A stretch of 61,338 bases of DNA, from NCBI GenBank assembly GCA_949289345.1, contig CASENS010000031.1, positions 1-61,338 on the forward strand. Reading direction: 5' to 3'. The stretch is from an uncultured Bacteroides sp. (lineage in GTDB: Bacteria; Bacteroidota; Bacteroidia; Bacteroidales; Bacteroidaceae). Shown piece by piece: positions 1-10,100 of the stretch (its first letter is position 1; each line of letters starts with the position of its first letter). The position numbers and the translations under genes were made by a program. The notes under the pieces are model-generated. The model searched no databases. It worked only from the letters and a program-made list of their open reading frames with translations, and was not told the origin of the DNA.

Positions 1-1
1 C

Positions 2-91
2 GCGCAGTTGTCCGAGGTATCTGATACGTTCGATCAAATGCAGGCTGTCATCAACTTGTACCAGGCATTAGGTGGAGGAAGAGAAAATTAA
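2..91 (+). CDS. C-terminal end of a TolC/OprM-type outer-membrane efflux protein (partial)
   Basis: The window opens inside a + strand gene; 29 codons and a TAA stop remain. The visible tail ends with residues LYQALGGG followed by a few polar residues. That ending is characteristic of outer-membrane channel subunits of RND and other tripartite efflux pumps (TolC/OprM/NodT family), where a Y-x-A-L-G-G-G motif closes the last helix. Start, signal peptide and helical repeats are outside the window, so only the family can be suggested. The next gene begins 18 bp downstream on the same strand. Confidence 0.55.
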   Translation, partial: AQLSEVSDTFDQMQAVINLYQALGGGREN

Positions 92-109
92 TACTTAAAA
101 TCTACTATC

Positions 110-886
110 ATGATTAGTCCTTTAGCTTATGTAGACCCTGCTGCCAAGCTCGGTAAGAATGTAACGGTACAACCGTTCGCTTATATTGAAGGCGATGTGG
201 AAATCGGTGATGATTGCGTCATCATGTCCGGTGCGCGTATTTTGAACGGTACGCGTATGGGAAAGCAAAATACCGTGCATCACGGGGCGGTGTTAGGTAG
301 TACGCCGCAAGATTTCCATTACGAGGGTGAAGACAGCCTTCTTCTCATCGGAGACAAGAACGATATCCGTGAGAATGTAGTGATTGCCCGTGCTACCCAT
401 AAAGAAGGGGGTACACGTATTGGCAGTGAGAATTTTTTGATGGATGGTGTTCATTTGTGCCATGATGTGCAAATTGGCAACCATTGTGTGTTGGGTATCC
501 GGAGCATGGTAGCCGGCGAGAGTCGGGTGGATGATTGCACCATTTTGAGCAGTAATGTCATTGTGCAGCAGAATTGCCACATCGGAAGCTGGGTATTGAT
601 TCAGGCCGGATGCCGGATTTCTAAACATGTGCCACCTTATGTGATTATGGCAGGTAACCCCGTGCAGTATCATGGTATCAACGCTGTTATCTTACAGCAC
701 AAGAGCGATGTGAACCACATCACCGACCGTATTTTGCGTCACATTATGAATGCTTACCGTCTGATTTATCAGGGAAACTTCAGCTTGCAAGATGCTGTGT
801 TGAAGATTGAAGACCAGATACCGATGAGTGATGAAATTCACAATATATTGAACTTCATCCGTGAAGCGAAGGAAATTGTGAGGTAA
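110..886 (+). CDS. lpxA: LpxA-like acyl-ACP--UDP-N-acetylglucosamine O-acyltransferase
   Basis: The 258-aa protein has the left-handed beta-helix hexapeptide pattern in residues 1-190 and a helical C-terminal tail, the size and layout of LpxA, which adds a hydroxyacyl chain to UDP-GlcNAc at the start of lipid A synthesis in the cytoplasm. The catalytic H-x-x-H pair is present (His115 and His118 in the VHLCHD segment). Two other histidines of E. coli LpxA (144 and 160) align with Gln153 and Trp161. In Bacteroidetes the housekeeping lpxA normally follows a fused lpxC-fabZ gene; here the upstream gene is an efflux channel. I infer that this may be a second, divergent copy. The ATG lies 18 bp after the preceding stop, so it is probably cotranscribed, and a strong hairpin terminator follows. 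Confidence 0.75.
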   Translation: MISPLAYVDPAAKLGKNVTVQPFAYIEGDVEIGDDCVIMSGARILNGTRMGKQNTVHHGAVLGSTPQDFHYEGEDSLLLIGDKNDIRENVVIARATHKEGGTRIGSENFLMDGVHLCHDVQIGNHCVLGIRSMVAGESRVDDCTILSSNVIVQQNCHIGSWVLIQAGCRISKHVPPYVIMAGNPVQYHGINAVILQHKSDVNHITDRILRHIMNAYRLIYQGNFSLQDAVLKIEDQIPMSDEIHNILNFIREAKEIVR

Positions 887-907
887 AGCCTGATTTTTAA
901 AGATTCT

Positions 908-970
908 AAAAAGCGGATTGCGCAGGTGCCACGGATTATTTTCCGTGCAGTCTGTGCAATCCGCTTTTTT
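908..970 (+). terminator. Intrinsic terminator after lpxA
   Basis: A 14-bp inverted repeat (AAAAAGCGGATTGC and its complement) encloses about 34 nt that contain a smaller ACGG/CCGT stem. It ends in a run of six T. It sits 22 bp after the lpxA stop and separates that unit from the PUL. Confidence 0.8.
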
Positions 971-1047
971 GTATATGTACATGTAGATAGTATATTATTT
1001 TGGTATTATTAGATGGTTTTATGTTATTATTCTTTGTTTTATAGTGG

Positions 1048-1055
1048 TATATTTG
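1048..1055 (+). promoter_or_regulatory. Bacteroidales -7 element (TATATTTG) before the first PUL operon
   Basis: The octamer TATATTTG matches the -7 consensus TAnnTTTG exactly and lies 76 bp before the esterase ATG. No good -33 TTTG stands 19-21 bp upstream, so the site may need an activator, as expected for a PUL operon under a hybrid two-component regulator. Confidence 0.4.
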
Positions 1056-1131
1056 CACAGATACTTAATTTCTGAAGTGAATGAATCTTCGTAAAAAGAA
1101 TGATATTCTCTAATTAAATAAAATCTGATAG

Positions 1132-2571
1132 ATGAAAAAAGTATTCTTTAGTTTAGCGTTTATTTTTGCCTTGGTATATTTTGCCAAAGCGCAAGAGTTC
1201 AAGGTTGCTGATATTTTCAGTAATAATATGGTATTGCAGCAAAACATCAACAATCCGTTTTGGGGGTGGGGAAAGCCCGGAACGAAAGTTGTAATTTCTG
1301 CCTCATGGAGTCCGGATAGGGAATATGCCGAAACGGTCAGTTCTAAGGGGACTTGGAAAATAAGCGTACCTACGCCTTCCGCCGGAGGACCTTACGAAGT
1401 GACAGTTATTGCCGATAAGAAGATAGTCTTTCAGAATGTATTTGTAGGAGAAGTATGGCTGGCAAGTGGGCAGTCTAATATGAGTATGCCTCTGAAAGGA
1501 TATTATTGCCAGCCGGTATTGGGTGCCACAGAAGCTATATTGTCTTCAGCGAAGAAGCAAATACATTTTATTAATATCCCCGCCTTGGCTGCTTATAAGC
1601 CTTTGGATCATTTTGACGCGGAATGGGTCAAAGCTTCTCCGGAGAATGCGGCGGAATGTACGGCCGTTGGGTGGTTCTTTGCGGATTTCTTGCAGCATAA
1701 CATAGACGTACCTATCGGTATTATCAATGCCAGTTATGGAGGGTCGAATGTTGAGGCGTGGATGAATGCTGAAGCCTGTAGCCAGTTTGATGATATACCT
1801 GTGCCTCCATTGAGCGATGAGACTTCCCAGTGGATAAACAATGTACCTACGGTTTTGTACAATGGGATGATCCATCCGTTAGTGGGATATGGCATCAAAG
1901 GCATTATTTGGTATCAAGGCGAGTCCAACATCTTTAATGTGCCCCGTTATGCTCCGTCAGTTGCAGCCATGGTAAGTCAGTGGCGTAAGGAATGGGGATT
2001 GGGTGAAATACCTTTCTTTTATGCGCAGATAGCTCCTTATGATTATAAGGAATGGAACTTCTTCACACCTCAATGGCTGGAAATCTCAGCTTATCAGCGT
2101 GATGCGCAGAGACAGTGCTTGACATTAATTCCCAATTCAGGTATGGCAGTACTGTTGGATGTAGGGGAACAATACTTGATTCATCCGAGGAGGAAAAAGG
2201 AAGTTGGTGAGCGTTTGGGATTGCTGGCACTTTCTAAAACCTATGGAATGAAAGGATTTGAGGCGGAAAGTCCGACATATAGTAAGATGGAGGTTGATGG
2301 GAACAAGGCAATTATTTACTTTGACAACCAGTTTAATGGGCTTACCAGCTATGGCAAGCCATTGGAACTGTTTGAGATAGCCGGAGATAACAAGGTTTTT
2401 CATAAGGCTGAGGCTTATATTGATGAAGAAAAGGGAACTGTGGTCGTTTTGTGCAAATATGTGAAAGAGCCTAAGGCTGTGAGATATGCGTTTAGGGACT
2501 TTGTAAAGGCGGAATTGTTTGGCACCGGCGGGTTGCCTGTATCTTCTTTCCGTACAGACGATTGGGATTAA
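1132..2571 (+). CDS. Sialate O-acetylesterase-type SGNH carbohydrate esterase
   Basis: The 479-aa protein has a signal peptide (residues 1-20, cleaved near AKA-QE), so it is exported, probably to the periplasm. The nucleophile block GQSNM is at residues 113-117 (Ser115), a second conserved block YQGESN at 261-266, and the Asp/His segment LLDVGEQYLIHP at 341-352 provides the catalytic His351. This is the order seen in the sialate 9-O-acetylesterase (SASA) family, whose bacterial members remove O-acetyl groups from many glycans, not only sialic acid. No sialidase or sialic-acid catabolic gene is near, so I infer that it deacetylates the heteroglycan handled by this locus. It is the first gene of a three-gene + strand operon; the next ATG is 16 bp downstream. 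Confidence 0.85.
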   Translation: MKKVFFSLAFIFALVYFAKAQEFKVADIFSNNMVLQQNINNPFWGWGKPGTKVVISASWSPDREYAETVSSKGTWKISVPTPSAGGPYEVTVIADKKIVFQNVFVGEVWLASGQSNMSMPLKGYYCQPVLGATEAILSSAKKQIHFINIPALAAYKPLDHFDAEWVKASPENAAECTAVGWFFADFLQHNIDVPIGIINASYGGSNVEAWMNAEACSQFDDIPVPPLSDETSQWINNVPTVLYNGMIHPLVGYGIKGIIWYQGESNIFNVPRYAPSVAAMVSQWRKEWGLGEIPFFYAQIAPYDYKEWNFFTPQWLEISAYQRDAQRQCLTLIPNSGMAVLLDVGEQYLIHPRRKKEVGERLGLLALSKTYGMKGFEAESPTYSKMEVDGNKAIIYFDNQFNGLTSYGKPLELFEIAGDNKVFHKAEAYIDEEKGTVVVLCKYVKEPKAVRYAFRDFVKAELFGTGGLPVSSFRTDDWD

Positions 2572-2587
2572 CTAAAAATGATATGCG

Positions 2588-4789
2588 ATGAGGAGATTAG
2601 TGATTTTATCTGTGTGGGTCTTATTTCCTTGGTTGTTTGTATGTTCACAAACACCTGTTTATAAGGATGCGGGACAACCTGTTGAAAAGAGAGTGAACGA
2701 TTTGTTGAGCCGGATGAACTTGCGTGAAAAGGTGCTTCAACTCAATCAATATACCTTTGGAGAAAATGACAATCCTAATAACATAGGTAAAGAGGTTGAA
2801 AATCTTCCGGCAGAGATAGGTTCTTTGATTTATCTTTCTATTGACCCTCAATTGCGTAACGAGATACAGCGTAAAGCCATGGAGGAATCTCGTTTGGGGA
2901 TACCTATTCTCTTTGCAACGGATGTCATCCACGGATTGCGAACTGTATATCCGATTTCGTTGGCGCAAGCCTGCAGTTTTAATCCGGATTTGGTAACTCG
3001 AGCTTGTAGGATGGCTGCTAAAGAATCTGTTTTGTCCGGCATTAATTGGACATTTTCTCCGATGATTGATGTGGCGAGGGATCCCCGTTGGGGGCGGATT
3101 TCCGAATGTTATGGGGAAGACCCTTACTTGAATGCGGTTTTTGGCGTAGCTTCGGTGAAGGGTTATCAAGGTGAAAAGCTGTCTGACCCTTATTCCATTG
3201 CGGCTTGTTTGAAGCATTACGTTGGTTATGGTGTTTCCGAAGGTGGACGGGATTATCGGTATACGGATATATCCCCCCAAGCCTTGTGGGAAACTTACCT
3301 GCCGCCTTATGAGGCGGGTGTGAAGGCTGGTGTGGCAACGGTTATGAGTAGCTTTAATGATATTAGTGGTATACCCGCGACTTCCAATCATTACTTGTTG
3401 ACAGAAGTGCTGAAGGACAAGTGGGGGCACGACGGTTTTGTGGTATCTGACTGGAATGCTATTGAGCAATTGATCTATCAGGGGGTTGCCAAAGATCGAA
3501 AAGAAGCTGCCTATAAAGCCTTCCAAGCCGGCCTTGAGATGGATATGCGTGACAATGTATATGGTGAGTATTTGGAAGAATTAGTTTCAGAGGAAAAGAT
3601 ACAAATGGCGCAGATTGATGAGGCTGTTTCCCGCATACTTCGGGTAAAATTCCGTCTGGGTTTGTTTGACAAGCCTTATGTGGAAGAACTGCCCGAGAAA
3701 GAACGTTATTTGCAGAAGGAGGACATTACTTTAGCATCAGATTTAGCTGAAGAATCCATGGTTCTGTTGAAAAATGAGAATAGCGTATTGCCACTTTCTT
3801 CCTCCATTAAACGAATTGCCCTGATAGGTCCTATGGTAAAGGATAGTTCCAATCTGTTAGGTGCCTGGGCGTTTAGAGGTCGGGCAGAGGACGTGGAAAC
3901 CATTTATGAAGGAATGCAAAAGGAGTTTGGTGACAAGGTGCAATTGGATTATGCGCAGGGCTGTGCATTGGATGGAGAGGATGAGTCGGGATTCTTCACT
4001 GCTTTGGAAACGGCCAAAGCCTCCGATGTGGTAGTGGTGTGCTTGGGCGAAGCCAAACAGTGGAGTGGAGAAAACGCTTCACGTTCTACAATCGCTTTGC
4101 CGAGCATCCAAGAAAAACTGTTATTGTATTTAAAGCAAGCGAATAAGCCTATTGTGTTGGTGCTTTCCAATGGCCGTCCGCTTGAATTGATGAGATTGGA
4201 GTCCCAGGTAGAAGCTATTATTGAAATGTGGCAACCTGGTGTTGCGGGCGGTACTCCTTTGGCTGGCATCTTGTCGGGTAGGGTGAACCCTTCCGGAAAA
4301 CTTTCAGTAACATTCCCTTTGTCTACAGGGCAGATACCGATTTATTATAATATGAGGCAGTCCGCTCGTCCTTTTGGAGCGATGGGAGATTATCAGGACA
4401 TTCCTACCGAACCTCTTTATCCATTTGGGCACGGGTTGAGCTATACCACTTTTGTTTACTCCGACGCCAAACTTTCTTCCTCGAAAATTAAGAAAGACCA
4501 GAAGCTGATAGCAGAGGTTACTGTAACGAATGCGGGAAAGGTGGAAGGGAAAGAGACGGTATTATGGTTCGTGTCCGATCCTGTCTGTAGCATTTCCCGC
4601 CCTATGAAGGAATTGAAATATTTCGAGAAACAGTCATTAAAGGTTGGCGAAAGCAAGGTTTATCGTTTTGAAATTGATCCGATGCGTGATTTGAGTTATA
4701 CGGATGCTACAGGCAAACGTTTTGTGGAGGCGGGTGAGTTTGTGGTATGGGTAGGCAATCAGAAACTGACTTTTGAGGTTGTGGATTAG
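2588..4789 (+). CDS. GH3 beta-glycosidase (BglX-like), periplasmic
   Basis: This 733-aa protein has a signal peptide (residues 1-20, FVCSQ), a GH3 (alpha/beta)8 N-terminal domain, a middle alpha/beta sandwich domain (about 390-600) and a C-terminal fibronectin type III-like domain (about 655-730), the full three-domain architecture. The nucleophile is Asp288 in the segment VVSDWNA. The motif KHYVGYG near residue 205 is part of the sugar-binding site. Family members release terminal beta-glucose, beta-xylose or related sugars from oligosaccharides; the exact sugar cannot be read from sequence. It lies between the acetylesterase and a clan GH-D-like enzyme with short spacers (16 and 44 bp), so the three are probably one transcript. 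Confidence 0.9.
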   Translation: MRRLVILSVWVLFPWLFVCSQTPVYKDAGQPVEKRVNDLLSRMNLREKVLQLNQYTFGENDNPNNIGKEVENLPAEIGSLIYLSIDPQLRNEIQRKAMEESRLGIPILFATDVIHGLRTVYPISLAQACSFNPDLVTRACRMAAKESVLSGINWTFSPMIDVARDPRWGRISECYGEDPYLNAVFGVASVKGYQGEKLSDPYSIAACLKHYVGYGVSEGGRDYRYTDISPQALWETYLPPYEAGVKAGVATVMSSFNDISGIPATSNHYLLTEVLKDKWGHDGFVVSDWNAIEQLIYQGVAKDRKEAAYKAFQAGLEMDMRDNVYGEYLEELVSEEKIQMAQIDEAVSRILRVKFRLGLFDKPYVEELPEKERYLQKEDITLASDLAEESMVLLKNENSVLPLSSSIKRIALIGPMVKDSSNLLGAWAFRGRAEDVETIYEGMQKEFGDKVQLDYAQGCALDGEDESGFFTALETAKASDVVVVCLGEAKQWSGENASRSTIALPSIQEKLLLYLKQANKPIVLVLSNGRPLELMRLESQVEAIIEMWQPGVAGGTPLAGILSGRVNPSGKLSVTFPLSTGQIPIYYNMRQSARPFGAMGDYQDIPTEPLYPFGHGLSYTTFVYSDAKLSSSKIKKDQKLIAEVTVTNAGKVEGKETVLWFVSDPVCSISRPMKELKYFEKQSLKVGESKVYRFEIDPMRDLSYTDATGKRFVEAGEFVVWVGNQKLTFEVVD

Positions 4790-4833
4790 ACGAATCTGAC
4801 TTTGCACGTTTATTTGAAATGAATTTTTAAGAT

Positions 4834-6609
4834 ATGAATGGAATAAGGATGAGCGTTTTGTCATTGCTGTTATTCGCATTTCTCTCGGCAATGGCTCAGG
4901 TTGACGATTGGAATAAAAATAGGATGGGAAGATTGGACAAGCCGGTGTTTGTGTATAATAACTGGTCTGCCTATGATGAGTTGTCGGATAATATTCCTTT
5001 GAATGAGGATTTGGCAATGAAAGAGTTGGAGCATGTTGTACGCTTAAAGAAGTTGGGAGTACAAGTGGATTATTATCTGATGGATGCATTTTGGTTTGAC
5101 GTCAACGGAGGCTACCGTGAGTGGAGGCCGGATTGTTGGCCGGAAGGTCCCAAACGTTGGTTGGATGCATGTAAGAGAGAAGGACTAAAGCCCGGATTGT
5201 GGTTCTCGACTAACCTGTTGCGCATAAGTGAAGAAAATACGATGAAAGTCATCCCGGAATGGAAAGAATCCGTTTCGGAGGATGGAACCACGCTTTGTCT
5301 GTTTAGGGGAGGTTATTTACGGCATCTCATGCAGACTCTTCAGATGTATGCGGATATGGGTGTTAAGTTGTTCAAATTTGATTTCGCCTATTTTGATGCG
5401 GCGACTCCCGATGCTAAATCTACCATGTTGCCTATTGATATTGAAGAACAGAACAAGAACGCTTTTATTTCTGCCCTCAAAGAATTCCGTTATAAAAATC
5501 CCGATGTGGTTATTATTGGTTACAATGGTTTTGGCGGAGATATGGAGAATACGGTTACTCCATTTCGCAAAACGGTAGATTTACGTTGGCTGGAAATCTT
5601 TGATACGATGTATTGCGGCGATCCTCGTTTGTCCGATGTTCCTATGATGAACTTCTGGCGTTCGCAAGATGTGTATTCAGACCACATGACTTTCCAGTAT
5701 TTGTTTAACGGAGTTCCGGGTTGGCGCATTGATAATTGTGCTTTTATGATAGGCACTACGGGTACTTGTTACAATCGGGCTTTAAACGCTTGGAAAGGTA
5801 TGATGATTTTGATGATGGCGCGCGGCGGATGGCTGAATGTTTGTCATGGAAATATTGATTTGCTGAGTGATGACGATGCCCGTTGGATGGCTAAAGTTCA
5901 GCGATTATATATGAATGTACAGCAATATGGTCATATCTCAGCGTTCGGTTCTATTCCGGGTAGGGCTTTGCCATACGGATATATGGCCTCTGCGGAAGGA
6001 GGCAATCTTTATACCGTAGTAAACGCTTCGCAAGAGAAAGCTAAAGTCATTTTGCCCGAAGCGGCAGGAGCGGGGAGAGTGCTTTTCACGGATAATGGGT
6101 TTAGTCCGGTCTTAACTGGGAATGTTGTGGAATTAGGTCCCGAACAGATGGCTGTCATCGGTTATGGTAAGTTTAATTCCCAAGGATATGATTTGGGTGT
6201 TGAAAAAGACATTGTTATTCCTTCGGACATTCAAAAGGTTGAAGTAGATATACAAAAGATAAACAGCCATACCTTGCAAGCACGTTTCGTTCCTTCCCAA
6301 GGGAAAACTGTACGGGTACTTTTCCAGCAAAGGGATGAACACGGGAAGGCGTTTCGTTCGTGGGGTGGTGCTCCTCCTGCCGGGATTAAAATGGATCATT
6401 TCTTTCAAATCGAAGCAAAGCAGGGTAAACGTTCTCTTCCCATACGAAAGTCACATGACAAGATGATCTGGTGTGGTTTGTCGTGGGCTGTGGCGGAAGT
6501 TCCCGCGGAAAGTTTGAAAGCGGGGCGTCCGCTTGAAATTAGTTGCGCCACGGTTGACGGGAATAGTGACCATTGCCTGCTGGAGGTTTATGAAATTGAA
6601 TATCGGTGA
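4834..6609 (+). CDS. Clan GH-D-like (GH27/GH36-type) glycosidase, probable alpha-galactosidase fold
   Basis: The 591-aa protein has a signal peptide (cleaved near residue 21, AMAQ) and then a TIM-barrel domain. The segment LFKFDFAYFD (Asp183) resembles the K-x-D nucleophile strand of clan GH-D alpha-galactosidases, and FWRSQD (Asp279) fits the R-x-x-x-D acid/base motif. YLMDAFWFDV (about 81-90) fits the W/F-x-D substrate-binding strand. A beta-sandwich C-terminal region follows from about residue 390. Overall similarity to well-known GH27/GH36 sequences looks low, so the sugar (alpha-galactose or another alpha-linked unit) is uncertain. It is the last gene of the first PUL operon; two palindrome arrays and a long inverted repeat follow before the convergent regulator. 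Confidence 0.6.
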   Translation: MNGIRMSVLSLLLFAFLSAMAQVDDWNKNRMGRLDKPVFVYNNWSAYDELSDNIPLNEDLAMKELEHVVRLKKLGVQVDYYLMDAFWFDVNGGYREWRPDCWPEGPKRWLDACKREGLKPGLWFSTNLLRISEENTMKVIPEWKESVSEDGTTLCLFRGGYLRHLMQTLQMYADMGVKLFKFDFAYFDAATPDAKSTMLPIDIEEQNKNAFISALKEFRYKNPDVVIIGYNGFGGDMENTVTPFRKTVDLRWLEIFDTMYCGDPRLSDVPMMNFWRSQDVYSDHMTFQYLFNGVPGWRIDNCAFMIGTTGTCYNRALNAWKGMMILMMARGGWLNVCHGNIDLLSDDDARWMAKVQRLYMNVQQYGHISAFGSIPGRALPYGYMASAEGGNLYTVVNASQEKAKVILPEAAGAGRVLFTDNGFSPVLTGNVVELGPEQMAVIGYGKFNSQGYDLGVEKDIVIPSDIQKVEVDIQKINSHTLQARFVPSQGKTVRVLFQQRDEHGKAFRSWGGAPPAGIKMDHFFQIEAKQGKRSLPIRKSHDKMIWCGLSWAVAEVPAESLKAGRPLEISCATVDGNSDHCLLEVYEIEYR

Positions 6610-6709
6610 AAATCTTGACAAACTTGTTTGGCTTGTTGTCTGTATTTTGAAAACATTCTTTTGGGGGATGGTTCACCTCCGCCAGAAATGTTTTTGGGCA
6701 AGGTTGGGG

Positions 6710-6790
6710 AATGTTTCTAACATAGACCCCGAATGTTTCTAACATTCCCCCTCTATGTTAGAAACATTCCCTCCTTAGGTTAGTAACTTA
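6710..6790. repeat. Palindrome array 1: four units, 22-bp period, core AATGTT-n3-AACATT
   Basis: Four 15-bp palindromes start at 6710, 6732, 6754 and 6776, exactly 22 bp apart: AATGTTTCTAACATA, AATGTTTCTAACATT, TATGTTAGAAACATT and a degenerate TAGGTTAGTAACTTA. The linkers are C/T-rich and not conserved. It begins 100 bp after the stop of the GH-D-like gene. Array 3 at 26.4 kb has the same core. Confidence 0.85.
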
Positions 6791-6926
6791 AAATAGAACA
6801 GATTTTCAAACGCTCCATTTTTGTAATTTCTATTAACCGCATTCTGCTCTTTCTTTGCATCTTCTATATTTACTAATTTCCCATTGTATCGCACATGTTA
6901 AATTGGATAGTACTTATTTCCCAAAG

Positions 6927-7005
6927 AACATATACTTACTTTGCAAGAGAAGATATATTAAATGGGCAAGTAAGTATATATTCTCTGACGGTTGAAGTAT
7001 ATCTT
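6927..7005. repeat. Palindrome array 2: four units, 22-23-bp period, core AAGTATATCTT
   Basis: Units start at 6927 (AACATATACTT), 6950 (AAGATATATTA), 6972 (AAGTATATATT) and 6995 (AAGTATATCTT). The tail after the third unit (CTGAC, then GGTTGAAG, then the fourth unit and TTTTGAAA) is shared with array 4 at 32.1 kb. It lies in the convergent gap between the GH-D-like gene and the regulator. Confidence 0.75.
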
Positions 7006-7045
7006 ATTTTGAAAGTTAGTATTGGCGTTGGATAAATGATAATTT

Positions 7046-7160
7046 AATGTGCTAATATGCTAATGTGCCAATGTGCTAATGGGGCTGCGCTGTGTTTGCA
7101 CTGATGTGTTTTCACGCCGCATGGCATTAGCACATTGGCATATTAGCACATTGACACATT
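7046..7160. repeat. Long inverted repeat built from octamers (AATRTGCY)
   Basis: The 35-bp arms at 7046-7080 and 7126-7160 are inverted copies matching at 31 of 35 positions, separated by a 45-bp G/C-richer loop. Each arm is itself a direct repeat of an 8-bp unit (AATGTGCT, AATATGCT, AATGTGCC, AATGTGCT). RNA from either strand would form a long hairpin between the 3' ends of two convergent genes. Confidence 0.85.
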
Positions 7161-7177
7161 GCGGGGCTCCGCCCCGC
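7161..7177 (-). terminator. G/C hairpin just after the regulator stop codon
   Basis: GCGGGGC and GCCCCGC form a perfect 7-bp stem with a 3-nt loop, 11 bp beyond the regulator's stop. No T-run follows on the - strand, so it may act together with the long inverted repeat next to it rather than as a standard intrinsic terminator. Confidence 0.45.
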
Positions 7178-7188
7178 TAAATTCCCAT

Positions 7189-10100
7189 TTATTGCTCTCC
7201 TTTTTTCATGTCTCTAAAGTTTTTAGGAGTTTCATTGTATACCTCCTTAAAGCACTTGATGAAATAATGTGCTTGGTTGAATCCCGTCAAATAGGCGATT
7301 TCTGCAATAGACAGGTCTGTGCTTATCAGTAATTCGGAGGCTTTCCGAATCCGGATGGCCCGTATAAATTGATTGGGAGTCTGTCCGATAAGCATTTTGA
7401 ATTTCTTATGGAGTACTGTCTTGCTGATATTCATGGCAATTGCAAACTCTTCCATGTTGAAGTCTGCTTTATCTAAATTCTCTTCGATTACTTTCATGGC
7501 TTGTTGTAGGAATACTTCTTTGGAGTTGAACTCGATAGGGTTGTGGTTGTCGGCCATTAAGTTCTTCAGAAGTTGCTCTTTCCGTTTTTGCCGTGTATTT
7601 AGGATATTAAATAGTTGGTTGATTAGAGCCGTGGTATCAAAAGGTTTTCTGATATAGATGTCGGCACCTTCTTTATAGCCTTTCAGTTCGTCTTCAGATG
7701 AGACTTTGGCGGTTAATAATACGACGAATATATCAGCATACAGAGGATTTTCCTTGATATGTCGGCATAGTGTCAAACCATCCATGCTGGGCATGATGAT
7801 ATCCGATATGATGATTTCCGGGAGATACTTGCCTGTTAATTTCAGTGCTTCCTCTCCATTGGTGGCTGTCACAATATGAAAGTGTTCCGCCAATTTCCCA
7901 CCCAGGTACTTAAGTATTTGCTCGTTGTCTTCTACTAACAACAGGGTGGCATTATTGGTCGTACAGGTGGGTTGTGGTTTGAGGTCGACAATATCGGTCG
8001 GATGTTGTTGGTCTTCAATTTTCTCTATGGGTAAGTTGACGGATATGGTAGTTCCTTCTCCGGGTTGTGACTGGATGGATACAGTTCCGTTCATTGCGGA
8101 TACGAATTTCTTTACCACATATAGTCCCAAGCCAAGTCCGCTGGGAGTATTTTCTTTATTGTATTGAGGTTCCCGGTAGAATTTGTTGAACACCAAGGTC
8201 TGATGGAACGGACTGATACCCGGTCCTGTATCTTTTATGAATACGCTTAGTGACTTGTCTGTACACTCCAATGTGACCGATACGCGGCCTTCTTCCGGCG
8301 TGTATTTGATGGCGTTACTCAGCAGGTTATATAAGATTCTTTCAAATTTTACGTTATCAATCCATACGTGAATGGAAGGGATATTGGTTTGATAATGCAA
8401 TTGGATTTTTTTAGAACTTGCCAAATAGTTGAATGCGTTCACGATAATACGGCAAAATGATACAATCTCAATATTCCGGTTGTTTATTTTCACTTCGGAG
8501 AATTCCACACGTTTAAAATCGAGAATGGTAGAAAACAGGTCGGATAAGAAAGCGGCATTCTTGGTGATGATGGATAGTCTTTCGTGTTGGGTGTCATTTT
8601 CTTTGCTCTCGCGCAACAGGTCGTTGGCGGGTGCCAGTATCAAGGAGAGGGGTGTAATCAGGTCATGCCCCAAACTGTCAAAGAAACTTTCTTTTTCTTT
8701 CAGCAGTTCTTCTTTCTTTTGTGTTTCTATCTTTCGTAATTTCAGTATGCTCTTCTTTTTGTTGCGCAGGATAATCTGGCGCACGGTGAATGAAATGCCC
8801 AGCAGGATGATGAGGCAGGAAAAAAAGTAGAATAAAGGAGTTTTCCACCAAGGAGGAGTGACGGTGATATTCATGGACCAGCATGGCTCTGTATCTGGTT
8901 CTTCATTGTATTTCGTGATTTCTAGGATGTATTTTCCCGGGTTGAGTTGTGAGAGGGTCAGCGGTACGGATGTGTCAAGGTATTGCCACTTGTCTGTAAA
9001 GCCAATAATTCTGTATAGATACTTATTGCGATAATTGGTTTCTCCTACTTCAGTGAAGGATAAAGAAATCCATTTGGAAGCGTATGAAAGGGTGATGGAA
9101 TGTACGTATTCCGGATTTTCCTTTAACACGATCCGGCCGTTTATCATGTCTCCTACTTGTACTTTCTTATGGTCAATTTCCAAGTCAGTTAATATGAATT
9201 GTGTCTTGTCATTTTGATCTAAGGCCTTTTCTACGTCTATAATTAGGACTTGTTCCGTATTGCCGCACACTATGTACTCTTTTCCTTGCCAAAGAATTTT
9301 CTCGGCGGAGAGTATGGCTAGATTTCCCCAATATTCGATGTTTAGTTCGCAGATGCGGTGTTCCTTGCTGATATAGCAAAAAATCTTTTCCCCGATAAAG
9401 AACCATAAATTTTGATTACTGTCCAGTAATAAGGACTTGATTGCTCCTTGGGGCAGCGGGTAAGAAGAAAACACAGGAGATATTTGCAAGGTATCATTGT
9501 GCAGCGTCATTTTCTGTAGGTTGTTGGAGGTTCCAATCCACCAGCATTGGTTATGTATGTCTTCAATGATAGAGTAAACAATCTCGTTGTCGATGATTTT
9601 GTCTTTCAAGACAATTTGTTTTGACTTGTCAAAAATGGAAAGTCCATTGTGCGAGGCGATGAACAGCTGGTTGTCTTGATAAGGCAGGATGGCGTTTATG
9701 CGATCCCGGCTGCAAGAGTCATAGTGGATGTAGTTTGTGATTTTTTGTTCCTGGGTGTTTAGGCATACGGACATCAATCCGTTTTGTTTCGTTCCTATCC
9801 ATACTTTGTCGTTTTCAAAGTAGAAGGTTGTGATCTTCTCCAATTCGTTATTTGCATGGAATTCTTTCCATTGTGGCTTTGATGTTTTATCTTCTTGAAA
9901 AGAATACAGCAACCCTATTCCGTCATGCCCCACTAAGGTTACATTATCGTTTTGTCCGATGGATAAGATATGGTCCTTAAATTTGTCATTGCTTTTATAA
10001 CTTTTGTGTACGGTTTGTGTCTGCATGTCATAATACCACATGCCGTTTCCCAAAGTCCCTAATAAGATTTTGTCATGTAGTAGAGCGATGGAATTGACGG

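Noticed and set aside
1033-1055. A complete -33/-7 promoter before the esterase gene
   Set aside because: The TTTG at 1033 is only 11 bp from the -7 box, not 19-21, so only the -7 box was kept.
7046-7160. Invertible promoter flanked by inverted repeats
   Set aside because: The arms are imperfect, the 45-bp loop has no -7 or -33 box, it lies between two 3' ends, and no invertase gene is in the window.
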